Assembly: GCA_015060705.1 (NCBI GenBank)
Contig: SUXY01000028.1
Location: 1 to 39,837 of the forward strand
Direction of reading: 5' to 3'
Length of the DNA stretch: 39,837 nucleotides
Origin: Bacteroides sp.
GTDB lineage: Bacteria; Bacteroidota; Bacteroidia; Bacteroidales; Bacteroidaceae
In this document: piece after piece, positions 7,140 through 16,368 of the stretch
Layout: each line of letters opens with the position of its first letter
Position numbering within the stretch: the first letter of the stretch is position 1
Translations under genes and position numbers: made by a program
Notes under the pieces: model-generated
The model's database searches: none
Told to the model about the DNA's origin: nothing
The model's input: the letters and a program-made list of their open reading frames with translations, nothing else

Positions 7140-8171
7140 ATGAAGATGAAATGTCTATACCTATTTCTTTTGATGGCTGCACTTCCATTTTGTAGCGGAC
7201 AAGTGAGCGATGAAAGAGTGTCACAGGACGCATATCCGGTGGAAAGTGCATTCTTGAAAGAGGCTTGGGACTTGTTCGATGAAGGAGAAAAGTGCATGGA
7301 GCAAGGTTTTTCCCTACAAGCCAACTATTACTATGGTCAAGCAGTGGTAGCTGTAGCTTCTTTCCGCTATGCAGTCAATGAAATCCTGATGATGCATAAG
7401 AAGGAAGCGGAAGCAAAGGCTGAACAAGCTAAAAAGGAAGCCCAGAAGAAGCGTGAAGAAGAAGAACAGGAAGAATGGGATGAATGGGAATTTGAAGATG
7501 AAGGCGGATTGTTGACGACTCTCAATAACTTGAATAAGAAATTGGAACCGTTAGCAGAAAAGGCAGATTCTTTGAATCGTATCCATGAAGCGAAAGAAGA
7601 AGCGAAGTTTATCAGCGAAAGTTGGGACTTGATAGCGACACAATCGTTGGTTTCTCCTTATCCTTCTTTCTTCCAGGCATTTCTGTTGGACTATCAGGGA
7701 AAGCAGGAGGAATCAGTAGAGCATTATACAAGTGCTTTCATTAATCCGAACTATCCCGATAAGCCTTGGGATTTCCGTTTCTTGGCCGAACTTTCCGCCA
7801 AGGATTTGAAAGCATTGTCGTTACGGCTTCGTGAGGTGGAAGATACCTTCCGCCAACCGTTCCAAGTTGACGTATCTTTCTATCCGAGAGATTACCGGAA
7901 CTTTGATGCGGCTTATCTTGCTTCGCAAGCGGTAGAGGTCTTGCAGAAGGATACGACGAAAATGGGTGATGCTTTCGGACATTACGAGGCTGCCGTTCGT
8001 GCCAATCCGTTCGATCCGACTTACTTTGTGGGTTGTGCCTATTTGGCGGGCAGAATGGGAAACGGAAAGTTGGCGGCTTATTATGTAAATGAAGGGTTGT
8101 TGATAGCACCCGAACATGAAGGATTGAATAAACTGCTTCAAGCAATCAATAAAGGAAGGGGGAGCGAATGA
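7140..8171 (+). CDS. Exported TPR-like protein with a charged insert
   Basis: The 343-residue product has a signal peptide (MKMKCLYLFLLMAALPFCSGQ). Helical pairs such as AWDLFDEGEKCMEQGFSLQANYYYGQAVVAVASF and, at the C-terminus, AFGHYEAAVRANPFDPTYFVGCAYLAGRMGNGKLAAYYVNEGLLIAP look like tetratricopeptide repeats. Between them lies a Lys/Glu-rich insert (KKEAEAKAEQAKKEAQKKREEEEQEE) followed by the acidic, Trp-containing WDEWEFEDEGG. TPR domains scaffold protein complexes, so this may organise the other exported proteins of the block in the periplasm. Its stop overlaps the next start (ATGA at 8168). Confidence 0.65.
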   Translation: MKMKCLYLFLLMAALPFCSGQVSDERVSQDAYPVESAFLKEAWDLFDEGEKCMEQGFSLQANYYYGQAVVAVASFRYAVNEILMMHKKEAEAKAEQAKKEAQKKREEEEQEEWDEWEFEDEGGLLTTLNNLNKKLEPLAEKADSLNRIHEAKEEAKFISESWDLIATQSLVSPYPSFFQAFLLDYQGKQEESVEHYTSAFINPNYPDKPWDFRFLAELSAKDLKALSLRLREVEDTFRQPFQVDVSFYPRDYRNFDAAYLASQAVEVLQKDTTKMGDAFGHYEAAVRANPFDPTYFVGCAYLAGRMGNGKLAAYYVNEGLLIAPEHEGLNKLLQAINKGRGSE

Positions 8172-9637
8172 AACGGAGTATTTTATTCTTGATTCTGTTG
8201 AGTGCGATTAGCATTCAAGTATCGGCACAGTTCAGACAAAAGGAAGGAGATCCGATAGACTATACTCGTATCCGATTGCCTCGCGAACCGGGAAGTCATC
8301 CGCTTACCTATACCATTTATTCGGAAGACTTTATGGTACAGATACCGATGGCGTTCAAAGGTGAATTGATTCGTACGCGTGAAATAGGTCCCAGTTTGTT
8401 GGAAAAGGCCGTTCAGATGGCTTTGGACAGAACAGGCACTACCCGGGAACAAATAGCCAAATGGAACGAGCAGGTGAAGATGGCGAAGGAAATCAACTAT
8501 TCGATGGATGATTTCATTAAGGATTTGGGTACAATGACCGGTTATGGAGATGCTGCGGATCTTATTCGGTTGTTGGGAGGCTATACACAACCATTGGATG
8601 TGTTCAATGACAAAACCAAATTGGACGCACTGATGAAAGAATTATTGAAGCAAAGTAGTGAATCTGCAGGTTTCATTCTTGATTATATGGAGAAGTTGGA
8701 AGTCTTCCTGAAAGCCCGCGAACGCGACAAGCAGAAATGGGACAACCGTATAGCCAACTATGCTGCCGAAGGTTTAGCCAAATTCTATAAGGAGGCCAAT
8801 CACTGCCTCCGTCAGATTGCAAAGGGCGAAGACATCCGTTGGATGTTGCTGGTGGAAGGAAGCGTGAATGCACCGGTCAGATTTGAAGGTGTGAAGTGCG
8901 TACAGCAATGGACGCTCAAAATGCAACTCGACAAGATGTATCCATTGGATGACGAGGAAGCCGAAAATAATTTCTTCAATACTTTCCAAGGGAAATACTA
9001 CGGAATGCTGGAAGCGGAGGCTGTTTATGATTTTTCAAATTATGATAGTCAATATTTGGTGGAAGATGAGAATTCATTGGCTAAAGCAAGTTTAGGAAAT
9101 AATTTACGTATGATGGCCAATGTTTATCATCTTGTGTGTAAGAAAAATGGTGTTCCGTTCAACTTTACTCAAAAGAAAACTCAGGCTGTCTGCCAATACA
9201 AGATACCGGTATTGGTTACATTGGATCCGGGCAAGGAACCTCGTGACTATATTTATGGAAGTACCAAGTATTTCTTGGGCGAAGAGGAACTAATGGGTGA
9301 GAAGCCACAACCGGACATTGATGTCAAGTTGCAGATGTTCCGTAAATTTGAAGTCGATACTAATGTGAAAGGTTTTCCTAATTCACGCTTGCAAGCTAAT
9401 GGACATGAGTATGTTTCGGGTGATATGATTTATGTGGGATTTTATCAAAACCTTGATTTAACAAGTAGTCCTGAAAATGTTTTCGAATTGGTTGGAACTT
9501 TGACATGGAAGTCTGCGGCTTTCCAAAACCAAAATGATAGTGCAAGAGTGGATGAATCACAATTTGCAACCATGCCAAACGGTACTTTGCAAATCAATTT
9601 GAGAGAGTCGATTGCCGATGAATCGACTAGTTGGTAA
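8168..9637 (+). CDS. Exported protein of unknown function
   Basis: The 489-residue product has a signal peptide (MKRSILFLILLSAISIQVSAQ). No family is recognised. The central part (about 60-215) is helical and charged, including EKLEVFLKARERDKQKWDNRIANYAAEGLAKFYKEANHCLRQIAKGED, while the regions around VRFEGVKCVQQWTLKMQL and PDIDVKLQMFRKFEVDTNVKGFP look like beta strands. There are no further membrane segments, so it should be periplasmic or on the outer surface. The 4-bp overlap with the TPR-like gene suggests the two are made together and may bind each other. Confidence 0.65.
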   Translation: MKRSILFLILLSAISIQVSAQFRQKEGDPIDYTRIRLPREPGSHPLTYTIYSEDFMVQIPMAFKGELIRTREIGPSLLEKAVQMALDRTGTTREQIAKWNEQVKMAKEINYSMDDFIKDLGTMTGYGDAADLIRLLGGYTQPLDVFNDKTKLDALMKELLKQSSESAGFILDYMEKLEVFLKARERDKQKWDNRIANYAAEGLAKFYKEANHCLRQIAKGEDIRWMLLVEGSVNAPVRFEGVKCVQQWTLKMQLDKMYPLDDEEAENNFFNTFQGKYYGMLEAEAVYDFSNYDSQYLVEDENSLAKASLGNNLRMMANVYHLVCKKNGVPFNFTQKKTQAVCQYKIPVLVTLDPGKEPRDYIYGSTKYFLGEEELMGEKPQPDIDVKLQMFRKFEVDTNVKGFPNSRLQANGHEYVSGDMIYVGFYQNLDLTSSPENVFELVGTLTWKSAAFQNQNDSARVDESQFATMPNGTLQINLRESIADESTSW

Positions 9638-9668
9638 ACAAATTATTAATCAAAAAAACTATAAGAAT

Positions 9669-10346
9669 ATGAAAACTACAATGAAACTCATGATGATGGC
9701 AGTACTGATGGTATTTGTCATGACCAGTGTACATGCACAAGATCCTTTTTATTTATATAAGGAAGGATGTAAAGTGACCTTTGTGGACAAGAATTCCAAG
9801 GGAAAGATTACCAGTTATTCTACATTGACGGTTACTAAAGTGCAAGGTGATGTAAATAATGCCACCGTTACTTATGAAACGATGGTCATGGACAACAAAA
9901 AGAATCCGGTACTGACCAAACCGATGCCGCAGACGTATACCATTCAGAATGGAGACGTGGTTTTTGACGCCAAGTCATTGGTCAATCAGATTAGCGAAGG
10001 GATGGATGTAACCGTAACAGGTACACCCTTTAAATTACCGGCTGATACAAAGACAGGCGATACCTTCGGTGATTATTCCATTTCAATCAAAATCGCCGCT
10101 ATCAAGACCAACTCAGACATTACTGAACAGAAAATTGTAGCTGAGGAAACCGTGGAGATTTCCGGCCATTCTATCCCATGTGTTGTGTTGGAAAATATGC
10201 AAGTCTCTAAGGTTATCGGCATTAAGCAGACTGCAAAGGTTAAGTCATGGTATGGCCGTGGTGTAGGTGTTGTGAAGGTGGAGACCTACAACAAGAAAGG
10301 CAAGCTGATGACTGTACGTGAAATTGAAAGTATTGAAGGACTATAA
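9669..10346 (+). CDS. Exported protein, DUF3108/TapB-like
   Basis: The start is placed at the ATG at 9669 because it gives a good signal peptide (MKTTMKLMMMAVLMVFVMTSVHAQ); the frame is open to a TTG at 9612, but that lies inside the previous gene. The mature 201 residues are almost all beta strands, and the segment SWYGRGVGVVKVETYNKKGKL matches the C-terminal signature I associate with DUF3108/TapB-like secreted proteins of Bacteroidetes. The molecular function of that group is not known to me. It lies 31 bp after the previous gene and 13 bp before the next zinc-ribbon gene. Confidence 0.65.
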   Translation: MKTTMKLMMMAVLMVFVMTSVHAQDPFYLYKEGCKVTFVDKNSKGKITSYSTLTVTKVQGDVNNATVTYETMVMDNKKNPVLTKPMPQTYTIQNGDVVFDAKSLVNQISEGMDVTVTGTPFKLPADTKTGDTFGDYSISIKIAAIKTNSDITEQKIVAEETVEISGHSIPCVVLENMQVSKVIGIKQTAKVKSWYGRGVGVVKVETYNKKGKLMTVREIESIEGL

Positions 10347-10359
10347 ATAGAAGAAAACT

Positions 10360-10836
10360 ATGGCATACTGTACAAAATGTGGAACACAAGTGGCGGATGG
10401 CGTGAAGTTCTGTACTTCGTGCGGAAGTCCGATGGGAGCGGCACAGCCACAGGCAGCACCACAACAACCCCAACCTCAGGCGGCTCAACCACAACCGCAA
10501 CCGCAGCAACAAGCTCAACAGGCTTATGTCCAGCAGCCTTACACTCAGCCGCAACCGCAATATGCACCGGTCTATACCGAAGAACCCATCTCGACAGGGG
10601 CATACATCGGCATCTTCTTCCTGTTGATGCTTCCGGTGATAAACCTCATCCTGCTCATTGTCTGGGCGTGTGGCGGATGTAACAAGAAGAACAAGACGAA
10701 CCTTTCGCGAGCCTTGTTAGTGTGGATGCTGATAGGTGCCCTTATCGGTGGTATCATCGCCTTGGCCGGCGGCTTGCTCTTCGGCGATTCCATCAATGAG
10801 CTGATGGAGCTTGGAAAGGAAATGGGTAACACTTAA
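10360..10836 (+). CDS. Zinc-ribbon membrane protein with Pro/Gln linker
   Basis: The 158-residue product has an N-terminal zinc ribbon (Cys 4, 7, 18, 21) that is nearly the same as that of the protein encoded at 5649 (VADGVKFC). A low-complexity Gln/Pro/Ala linker (27-75) leads to two membrane segments (about 81-103 and 119-141). A second Cys pair, CGGC at 104-107, lies at the membrane boundary. The shared ribbon and the same direction suggest it belongs to the same functional group. Repeat copy 3 begins directly after its stop. No enzymatic motif is visible. Confidence 0.75.
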   Translation: MAYCTKCGTQVADGVKFCTSCGSPMGAAQPQAAPQQPQPQAAQPQPQPQQQAQQAYVQQPYTQPQPQYAPVYTEEPISTGAYIGIFFLLMLPVINLILLIVWACGGCNKKNKTNLSRALLVWMLIGALIGGIIALAGGLLFGDSINELMELGKEMGNT

Positions 10837-10837
10837 T

Positions 10838-10932
10838 GTCATTCAGAGGAGCGTAGCGACGAAAAATCTCGGTAACATACACCGTTGATGCTTCCGAGAT
10901 TCTTCACTACACTTCGTTTCGTTCTGAATGAC
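10838..10932. repeat. Palindromic dispersed repeat, copy 3
   Basis: Outer arms GTCATTCAG (10838) and CTGAATGAC (ending 10932), inner arms AATCTCGG (10865-10872) and CCGAGATT (10894-10901). At 95 bp it is shorter than copies 1 and 2 but has the same nested palindromic plan. It starts 2 bp after a stop codon and may separate the following gene from the upstream transcript. Confidence 0.85.
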
Positions 10933-10955
10933 AAATAGAAATAAACGAAAGAACT

Positions 10956-12017
10956 ATGACAGCAAAAGATTTATTTATGAAGACCTTGGCTTTCTGTTGG
11001 GCCAAGTTGGGATTAGGATTGTTGAATATTCTGATATGTACGGTTCTCTTCGCCATTATGATGGGAATCTCCCTGCTCTTTGCCAGCGAGGGAGTGGCAG
11101 GCATTATGCTGTTCGTGTGGCTTGGCTTGGCGGGAGCCGTGAACTTCGCCATCAACCATTACTTCGGTTACCTGGTGAAAGCCGGACACGTGGCGGTCAT
11201 CGCACAGACGTTCAAGGATGGACGGGTACCGGCCAACTGTGTGTCGGTGGGCAAGAAGATGGTACTCGACCGTTTCGGCACAGCGAATGCTTACTTTGCC
11301 ATCGACAAGTTGGTGTCGGGAGCCGTGAAGCAGTTGCAACGCACGTTGGGACGAATGGCCAACAGCTTGTTCGGGGCAGTTCCCGGAGCCGATACCGTGA
11401 AGTCGGCGGCAAATTTCTTCCTCGACATTTCGTTGGGCTATGTGGATGAATGTTGTTTGAGCTACACTTTCTATAAGAACGACCAGAATGCCTACAAGAG
11501 TGCGTGCGACGGTGTGGTCATCTATGCCCAGAATTGGAAACACCTGTTGAAGAATGCGGCAATGACGGCACTGACCGTTATCATCTCCTTGCTGGTTGTG
11601 ACACTTGTGGCGTTTATCATCTTCGGCGGTACGTTCCGTTTGTTGGGATGGAGCGGATTCGTGGCATTCATTCTCTCGCTGATGTTGGCGTGGACGGTGA
11701 AGTTCGCCTTTATAGACAGTTGGATTATGGTAAAGATGATGCACGGCTATATGCAGGTGGCACCATCTACGGTGATAACTTTCGACCTTTATACCAAGTT
11801 GAGCGGGTTTTCGAGTAGCTTCCGCAAGATGTTCAATGAGAGTGGTGTGACTGCGTCATCGATGCAACCGCAGCCTGTCCAGCCGCAACCCGTCCATACC
11901 GCTGAAACTCCGGGTACAGCACCGATGGCCGACAAGCCTCGCTTCTGCTCGGAATGCGGCACACCGTTAAAGGCAGGAATGGCATTCTGCGGTAATTGCG
12001 GAAAGAAAGTAGGATAA
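10956..12017 (+). CDS. Polytopic membrane protein with C-terminal zinc ribbon
   Basis: The 353-residue product has hydrophobic segments at about 15-42, 46-68, 204-224 and 230-252, separated by a long loop with an amphipathic region (AIDKLVSGAVKQLQRTLGRMANSLFG). A Gln/Pro linker then leads to a zinc ribbon (Cys 331, 334, 345, 348). The central part, with GYVDECCLSYTFYKND and a heavily hydrophobic core, is vaguely like choline-transporter-like membrane proteins, but I would not assign it. The ribbon is at the opposite end from the other ribbon proteins of the block. It may be transcribed separately because repeat copy 3 lies in front. Confidence 0.7.
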   Translation: MTAKDLFMKTLAFCWAKLGLGLLNILICTVLFAIMMGISLLFASEGVAGIMLFVWLGLAGAVNFAINHYFGYLVKAGHVAVIAQTFKDGRVPANCVSVGKKMVLDRFGTANAYFAIDKLVSGAVKQLQRTLGRMANSLFGAVPGADTVKSAANFFLDISLGYVDECCLSYTFYKNDQNAYKSACDGVVIYAQNWKHLLKNAAMTALTVIISLLVVTLVAFIIFGGTFRLLGWSGFVAFILSLMLAWTVKFAFIDSWIMVKMMHGYMQVAPSTVITFDLYTKLSGFSSSFRKMFNESGVTASSMQPQPVQPQPVHTAETPGTAPMADKPRFCSECGTPLKAGMAFCGNCGKKVG

Positions 12018-12099
12018 CTGATTGATGACAAAATCCACTTGATACCCGAATGCGTATTTATACCGTTCGGGTATTTTAATCTTATACAAGAATTCATAA

Positions 12100-12494
12100 G
12101 TGTCCACTAAAAAATCGAAATAGTTCTTTGAAATGATTGATATTTAATTTGTTACGAAGTTTTTTGATGCACAACGATTTGAAATTACTTTTGCGTTCAT
12201 AATCAGACCGTTATGAATAAAGACAAATACGTTTTCGCTCAATTAGTTGAGTCTCTTGATTGTTTTAAATTTCGTCGCATCGTTGCTAAGTATCAAGGAG
12301 ACAAGTATATAAAGTTCTTCTCCTGTTGGAACCAACTACTTGTAATGATGTTCGGGCAACTCGCAAAATGTGAAAGTTTACGCGACTTAATCGTTATTAA
12401 ATCGGGTGCAAAATTACATCTTTTTGCTCAATTTACAAAGAAATGTGCAATAACAGTTTCATTTGAAACCATCTATTTACGTATACTTTCCTGA
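12100..12494 (+). pseudogene. Truncated IS4-type transposase (DUF4372 N-terminus)
   Basis: An ATG at 12213 opens a 93-codon frame whose first about 65 residues (MNKDKYVFAQLVESLDCFKFRR, WNQLLVMMFGQLAKCESLRDLIV) match the N-terminal DUF4372 domain of IS4-family transposases common in Bacteroides. The remaining 28 residues do not fit, and the DDE catalytic domain is absent. The sequence from about 12100 (AGTGTCCACTAAAAAATCG) looks like the left end of such an element. No right end is visible. The element is dead. Confidence 0.75.
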
Positions 12495-12522
12495 TTTACC
12501 TTCGAAATCTTCAAATAAATAC

Positions 12523-12530
12523 TATCTTTG
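12523..12530 (+). promoter_or_regulatory. -7 promoter element of mutS2
   Basis: TATCTTTG followed by C is an exact Bacteroidetes -7 motif, 29 bp before the mutS2 ATG. The -33 position holds TTCG at an 18-bp spacing, a weak match. Confidence 0.65.
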
Positions 12531-12559
12531 CACATTGAATTATTAAGGAAGTAACAAGC

Positions 12560-15073
12560 ATGATATATCCTCAGAATTTTGAGCAGAAAATAGGATTCGA
12601 TTCTATCCGACAACTATTGAAAGAGAAATGCCTCAGTACATTGGGAGAAGAACGGGTCTACGACATGACATTTTCGGAATCTTACGATGAAATCAACCGA
12701 CGACTGGAAGAAATAACCGAATTTATCCGCATCATTCAAGAAGAAGACGAGTTTCCTGACCAATACTTCTTTGATGTACGCCCTTCCTTGAAGCGTATCC
12801 GCGTAGAAGGCATGTACATGGAAGAACAGGAACTGTTCGATTTACGACGCTCGTTGGAAACCATTCGAGACATCGTGCGCTTCCTTCAACGTACATCCAA
12901 CGAAGAAAACGAAGAGGAAGGTGGTATTTCCCCCTACCCTTATCTTCGTGCTTTGGCGGGTGACATCTTGGTATTCCCGCAACTCATTAGCCGCATCAAC
13001 AATATTCTCGACAAGTTCGGAAAAATCCGTGACAATGCTTCATCAGAGCTGTTGCGCATCCGTCGGGAATTGGCTCAAACGACAGGAAGCATTTCAAGAA
13101 GCCTTCATGCCATTCTCCGCAGTGCTCAAGCGGAAGGATATGTAGATAAGGATGTAACACCTACCATGCGTGACGGACGTTTGGTAATCCCGGTAGCTCC
13201 TGGACTAAAACGAAAAATCAAAGGGATTGTACACGATGAATCGGCTACCGGTAAGACTGTATTTATCGAACCTGCTGAAGTTGTAGAAGCCAATAATCGC
13301 ATCCGTGAGTTGGAAGGCGAAGAACGACGGGAAATTATCCGCATCCTCACCGAATTCTCGGCTACTGTACGTCCACAAGTACCGGCTATTCTACAATCGT
13401 ATGAATTTCTGGCAGAAATTGACTTTATCCGTGCAAAAGCCCATTTCGCCATTCAAATAAAGGCTATCAAGCCGAACTTCGAGAACAAGCAAATACTGGA
13501 TTGGACCACAGCTATCCACCCTTTGCTCCAGCTCTCGTTAGCAAAACATAATAAAAAGGTAGTACCACTAGACATAGAACTGAACAAGAAACAACGTATC
13601 CTGATTATCTCTGGACCTAACGCCGGTGGTAAATCGGTATGTCTGAAGACAGTGGGATTGTTGCAGTACATGCTCCAATGTGGTATGCTCATCCCGTTGC
13701 ACGAACGCAGCCATGCCGGTATTTTCGGAAGCATCTTCATTGACATCGGTGACGAGCAGAGCATCGAAGACGATCTCAGTACGTATTCATCACATTTGAC
13801 CAACATGAAAATCATGATGAAGAGCTGTAATGAACGAAGCCTCATCCTGATTGATGAATTCGGTGGCGGTACAGAACCACAAATTGGTGGTGCTATCGCT
13901 GAGGCTGTACTAAAACGCTTTAATGAAAAACGAACTTTCGGTGTGATTACCACTCACTATCAAAACCTGAAGCATTTTGCCGAAGACCATGAAGGGGTAG
14001 TCAATGGAGCCATGCTCTACGACCGTCATTTGATGCAAGCCCTCTTCCAACTCCAAATCGGTAACCCAGGTAGCTCGTTCGCCGTAGAAATTGCCCGCAA
14101 GATAGGTTTACCGGAAGAAGTGATTGCCGACGCATCGGAAATCGTGGGTAGCGAGTATATCAATGCCGACAAATACTTGCAGGACATCGTTCGCGACAAG
14201 CGTTATTGGGAAACCAAACGCCAAAACATCCGCAAGCGTGAGAAGCAAATGGAAGACATCATTGCCAAGTACGAAGCGGAAATCCAGGAACTGGAAAAGA
14301 ACCGGAAATCCATCTTGAGAAAGGCAAAAGAAGATGCCGAACACTTGTTGCAGGAATCGAATGCCCGCATCGAAAATACCATCCGTACCATCAAGGAAGC
14401 ACAAGCGGAAAAAGAGCGGACAAAGTTGGCACGTCAAGAACTGACCGAGTTCAAGGAACAGATAGACGATATCGACAAACAGAACGAGGAAGACAAAATT
14501 GCCCGAAAGATGCAGAAGCTGCGTGAAAAGCAAGAACGGAAGAAAGACAAGAAAAACAAGCCACAGCCTGCAAGCAATACGACCCCTGTCGTAGAACCAA
14601 AAGCTAAGCCTATCGAAAAAGGAAGCATTGTCAAAATCAAAGGGCAAACCGGTGTGGGCGAAGTACTCGACATCAGTGGAAAGACCGCTATTGTATCCTT
14701 TGGTATGATCAAGACCAATGTCAAAATCGACCGATTGGAAGTGACCGATGCACCTGTACAGAAAACGAATGTAGCCACCAGTTTCGTAAGCAGCAAAACG
14801 CAAGACCATGTTTATGAAAAGAAATTGGAATTTAAACAAGACATCGACGTGCGCGGTATGCGTGGTGACGAAGCCATCCAAGCCGTAACCTATTTCATCG
14901 ACGATGCCATCTTGTTAGGAATTAGTCGAGTACGTATCCTTCACGGAACAGGAAACGGTATTCTCCGCACCTTGATACGGGATTACCTATCCGGTGTACC
15001 GGGAGTGGCTCATTTCCAAGACGAACATGTGCAATTCGGTGGGGCCGGCATTACTGTCGTAGATTTGGATTAA
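12560..15073 (+). CDS. mutS2: Endonuclease MutS2
   Basis: The 837-residue product is a full-length MutS2. It has the MutS-type core and clamp without the mismatch-binding domain, a Walker A motif SGPNAGGKS at 351-359, Walker B LILIDEFGGGTEP, a long charged coiled coil (about 530-690), and a C-terminal Smr nuclease domain (about 760-837) with the IDVRG and HGTG motifs. Members of this family are ATPases that act on branched DNA to limit recombination, and in some bacteria rescue collided ribosomes. It has its own promoter and is followed 50 bp later by the serine dehydratase gene. Confidence 0.95.
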   Translation: MIYPQNFEQKIGFDSIRQLLKEKCLSTLGEERVYDMTFSESYDEINRRLEEITEFIRIIQEEDEFPDQYFFDVRPSLKRIRVEGMYMEEQELFDLRRSLETIRDIVRFLQRTSNEENEEEGGISPYPYLRALAGDILVFPQLISRINNILDKFGKIRDNASSELLRIRRELAQTTGSISRSLHAILRSAQAEGYVDKDVTPTMRDGRLVIPVAPGLKRKIKGIVHDESATGKTVFIEPAEVVEANNRIRELEGEERREIIRILTEFSATVRPQVPAILQSYEFLAEIDFIRAKAHFAIQIKAIKPNFENKQILDWTTAIHPLLQLSLAKHNKKVVPLDIELNKKQRILIISGPNAGGKSVCLKTVGLLQYMLQCGMLIPLHERSHAGIFGSIFIDIGDEQSIEDDLSTYSSHLTNMKIMMKSCNERSLILIDEFGGGTEPQIGGAIAEAVLKRFNEKRTFGVITTHYQNLKHFAEDHEGVVNGAMLYDRHLMQALFQLQIGNPGSSFAVEIARKIGLPEEVIADASEIVGSEYINADKYLQDIVRDKRYWETKRQNIRKREKQMEDIIAKYEAEIQELEKNRKSILRKAKEDAEHLLQESNARIENTIRTIKEAQAEKERTKLARQELTEFKEQIDDIDKQNEEDKIARKMQKLREKQERKKDKKNKPQPASNTTPVVEPKAKPIEKGSIVKIKGQTGVGEVLDISGKTAIVSFGMIKTNVKIDRLEVTDAPVQKTNVATSFVSSKTQDHVYEKKLEFKQDIDVRGMRGDEAIQAVTYFIDDAILLGISRVRILHGTGNGILRTLIRDYLSGVPGVAHFQDEHVQFGGAGITVVDLD

Positions 15074-15098
15074 TTCTCGAAATTATTTTATATCTTTG
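15064..15098 (+). promoter_or_regulatory. Promoter of the serine dehydratase gene
   Basis: TTTG (15064-15067), a 23-bp spacer and TATCTTTG (15091-15098) form a Bacteroidetes-type promoter with a slightly long spacer. The -33 part overlaps the last codons of mutS2. The -7 element rules out the upstream in-frame start at 15096. Confidence 0.6.
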
Positions 15099-15122
15099 TC
15101 ACCATCAAATCTTATTATACCT

Positions 15123-16331
15123 ATGAAATCATTAAAAGAACTATACCGCATCGGTATCGGCCCTTCCAGCAGTCACACTATGGGGCCCCGCAATGCAGCC
15201 GAACAATTTTTGGCAAAGCACCCTGACGCTAAGTCATTCGAAGTTACATTATACGGAAGTTTGGCAGCAACAGGAAAGGGCCACATGACCGATACAGCAA
15301 TTATCGACACCTTGGAACCTCATGCTCCATTGGATTTGAAATGGGAACCGGAAATCTTCTTGCCTTTCCACCCGAACGGCATGCTTTTCAAATCGAAAGA
15401 TGAAAATGGAAAGGTTACCGATGAATGGACAGTGTTCAGTGTAGGCGGTGGTGCCTTGGCAGAAGAAGGCATCGACAATAGCGCTTCACCTGATATTTAC
15501 GAAATGACCAAAATGAGCCAAATCTTAGGTTGGTGCGAACGTACCGGACGAAGCTATTGGGAATATGTACAGCAATGCGAAGAATCGGACATTTGGGATT
15601 ACCTGCACGAAGTATGGAAAACCATGAGTGAAGCAGTAGAACGTGGTTTGGAACAAGAAGGTGCATTACCTGGTCCTTTGAACCTCCGTCGTAAAGCTGC
15701 CACCTATTATATTAAGGCAAACGGATACAAGGACAACTTAAAATCACGCGGCCTGGTGTTCTCGTACGCATTGGCAGTCAGCGAAGAGAATGCATCCGGT
15801 GGTAAGATTGTAACTGCCCCGACTTGTGGTTCTTGTGGTGTTGTTCCTGCCGTACTCTATCACTTGAAGAAGAGCCGTGACTTTAGCGAAATGCGTATGC
15901 TTCGTGCCTTGGCTACAGCTGGTTTGGTAGGCAACATTGTGAAACACAACGCTACTATCTCCGGAGCAGAAGGCGGTTGCCAAGCCGAAGTAGGTGTAGC
16001 TTGCTCCATGGCAGCAGCAGCAGCCAGCCAGTTATTTGGCGGTAGCCCGGCACAAATTGAATATGCTTGTGAAATGGGATTGGAACACCACTTAGGAATG
16101 ACTTGCGACCCAGTTTGTGGTTTGGTTCAGATTCCATGTATTGAGCGTAATGCCTATGCAGCAGCCCGTGCCCTCGATTCCAACATCTATTCAGCTTTCA
16201 CAGACGGTACTCACCGCGTATCGTTCGACAAGGTAGTCGAAGTGATGAAGCAGACCGGTCACGACCTTCCATCCCTTTACAAGGAAACCAGTACCGGTGG
16301 TTTGGCCAAGGACTATAAACAAATGGAATAA
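15123..16331 (+). CDS. sdaA: L-serine ammonia-lyase, iron-sulfur type
   Basis: The enzyme deaminates L-serine to pyruvate and ammonia using a [4Fe-4S] cluster. The 402-residue product has the N-terminal signature IGIGPSSSHTMGP of the beta domain and the alpha-domain motifs APTCGSCGVVPAVL and CDPVCGLVQIPCIERN, whose cysteines are the candidate cluster ligands. Both domains are in one chain, as in E. coli SdaA (slightly longer). The start at 15123 is chosen because the frame's earlier GTG/TTG-type codons fall in the -7 promoter element and MKSLKELYRIGIGPSSSHT matches the family start. An intrinsic terminator follows. It is probably a monocistronic gene. Confidence 0.93.
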   Translation: MKSLKELYRIGIGPSSSHTMGPRNAAEQFLAKHPDAKSFEVTLYGSLAATGKGHMTDTAIIDTLEPHAPLDLKWEPEIFLPFHPNGMLFKSKDENGKVTDEWTVFSVGGGALAEEGIDNSASPDIYEMTKMSQILGWCERTGRSYWEYVQQCEESDIWDYLHEVWKTMSEAVERGLEQEGALPGPLNLRRKAATYYIKANGYKDNLKSRGLVFSYALAVSEENASGGKIVTAPTCGSCGVVPAVLYHLKKSRDFSEMRMLRALATAGLVGNIVKHNATISGAEGGCQAEVGVACSMAAAAASQLFGGSPAQIEYACEMGLEHHLGMTCDPVCGLVQIPCIERNAYAAARALDSNIYSAFTDGTHRVSFDKVVEVMKQTGHDLPSLYKETSTGGLAKDYKQME

Positions 16332-16341
16332 TACGAACAAG

Positions 16342-16368
16342 AAAAAGGAGGCGATTGCCTCCTTTTTT
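16342..16368. terminator. Bidirectional intrinsic terminator
   Basis: A perfect 11-bp stem (16342-16352 with 16357-16367) and a GATT loop, flanked by A on one side and T on the other, serves the serine dehydratase gene. It touches the end of the convergent lipoprotein gene and may serve both. Confidence 0.85.

Noticed and set aside
11013-11744. Minus-strand frame of 243 codons
   Set aside because: Shadow of the membrane protein gene at 10956; composition is His/Gln-rich and resembles no protein.
14108-14881. Long minus-strand frame of 257 codons inside mutS2
   Set aside because: It is a shadow of the strongly coding mutS2 frame and encodes an implausible Phe/Leu-rich sequence.
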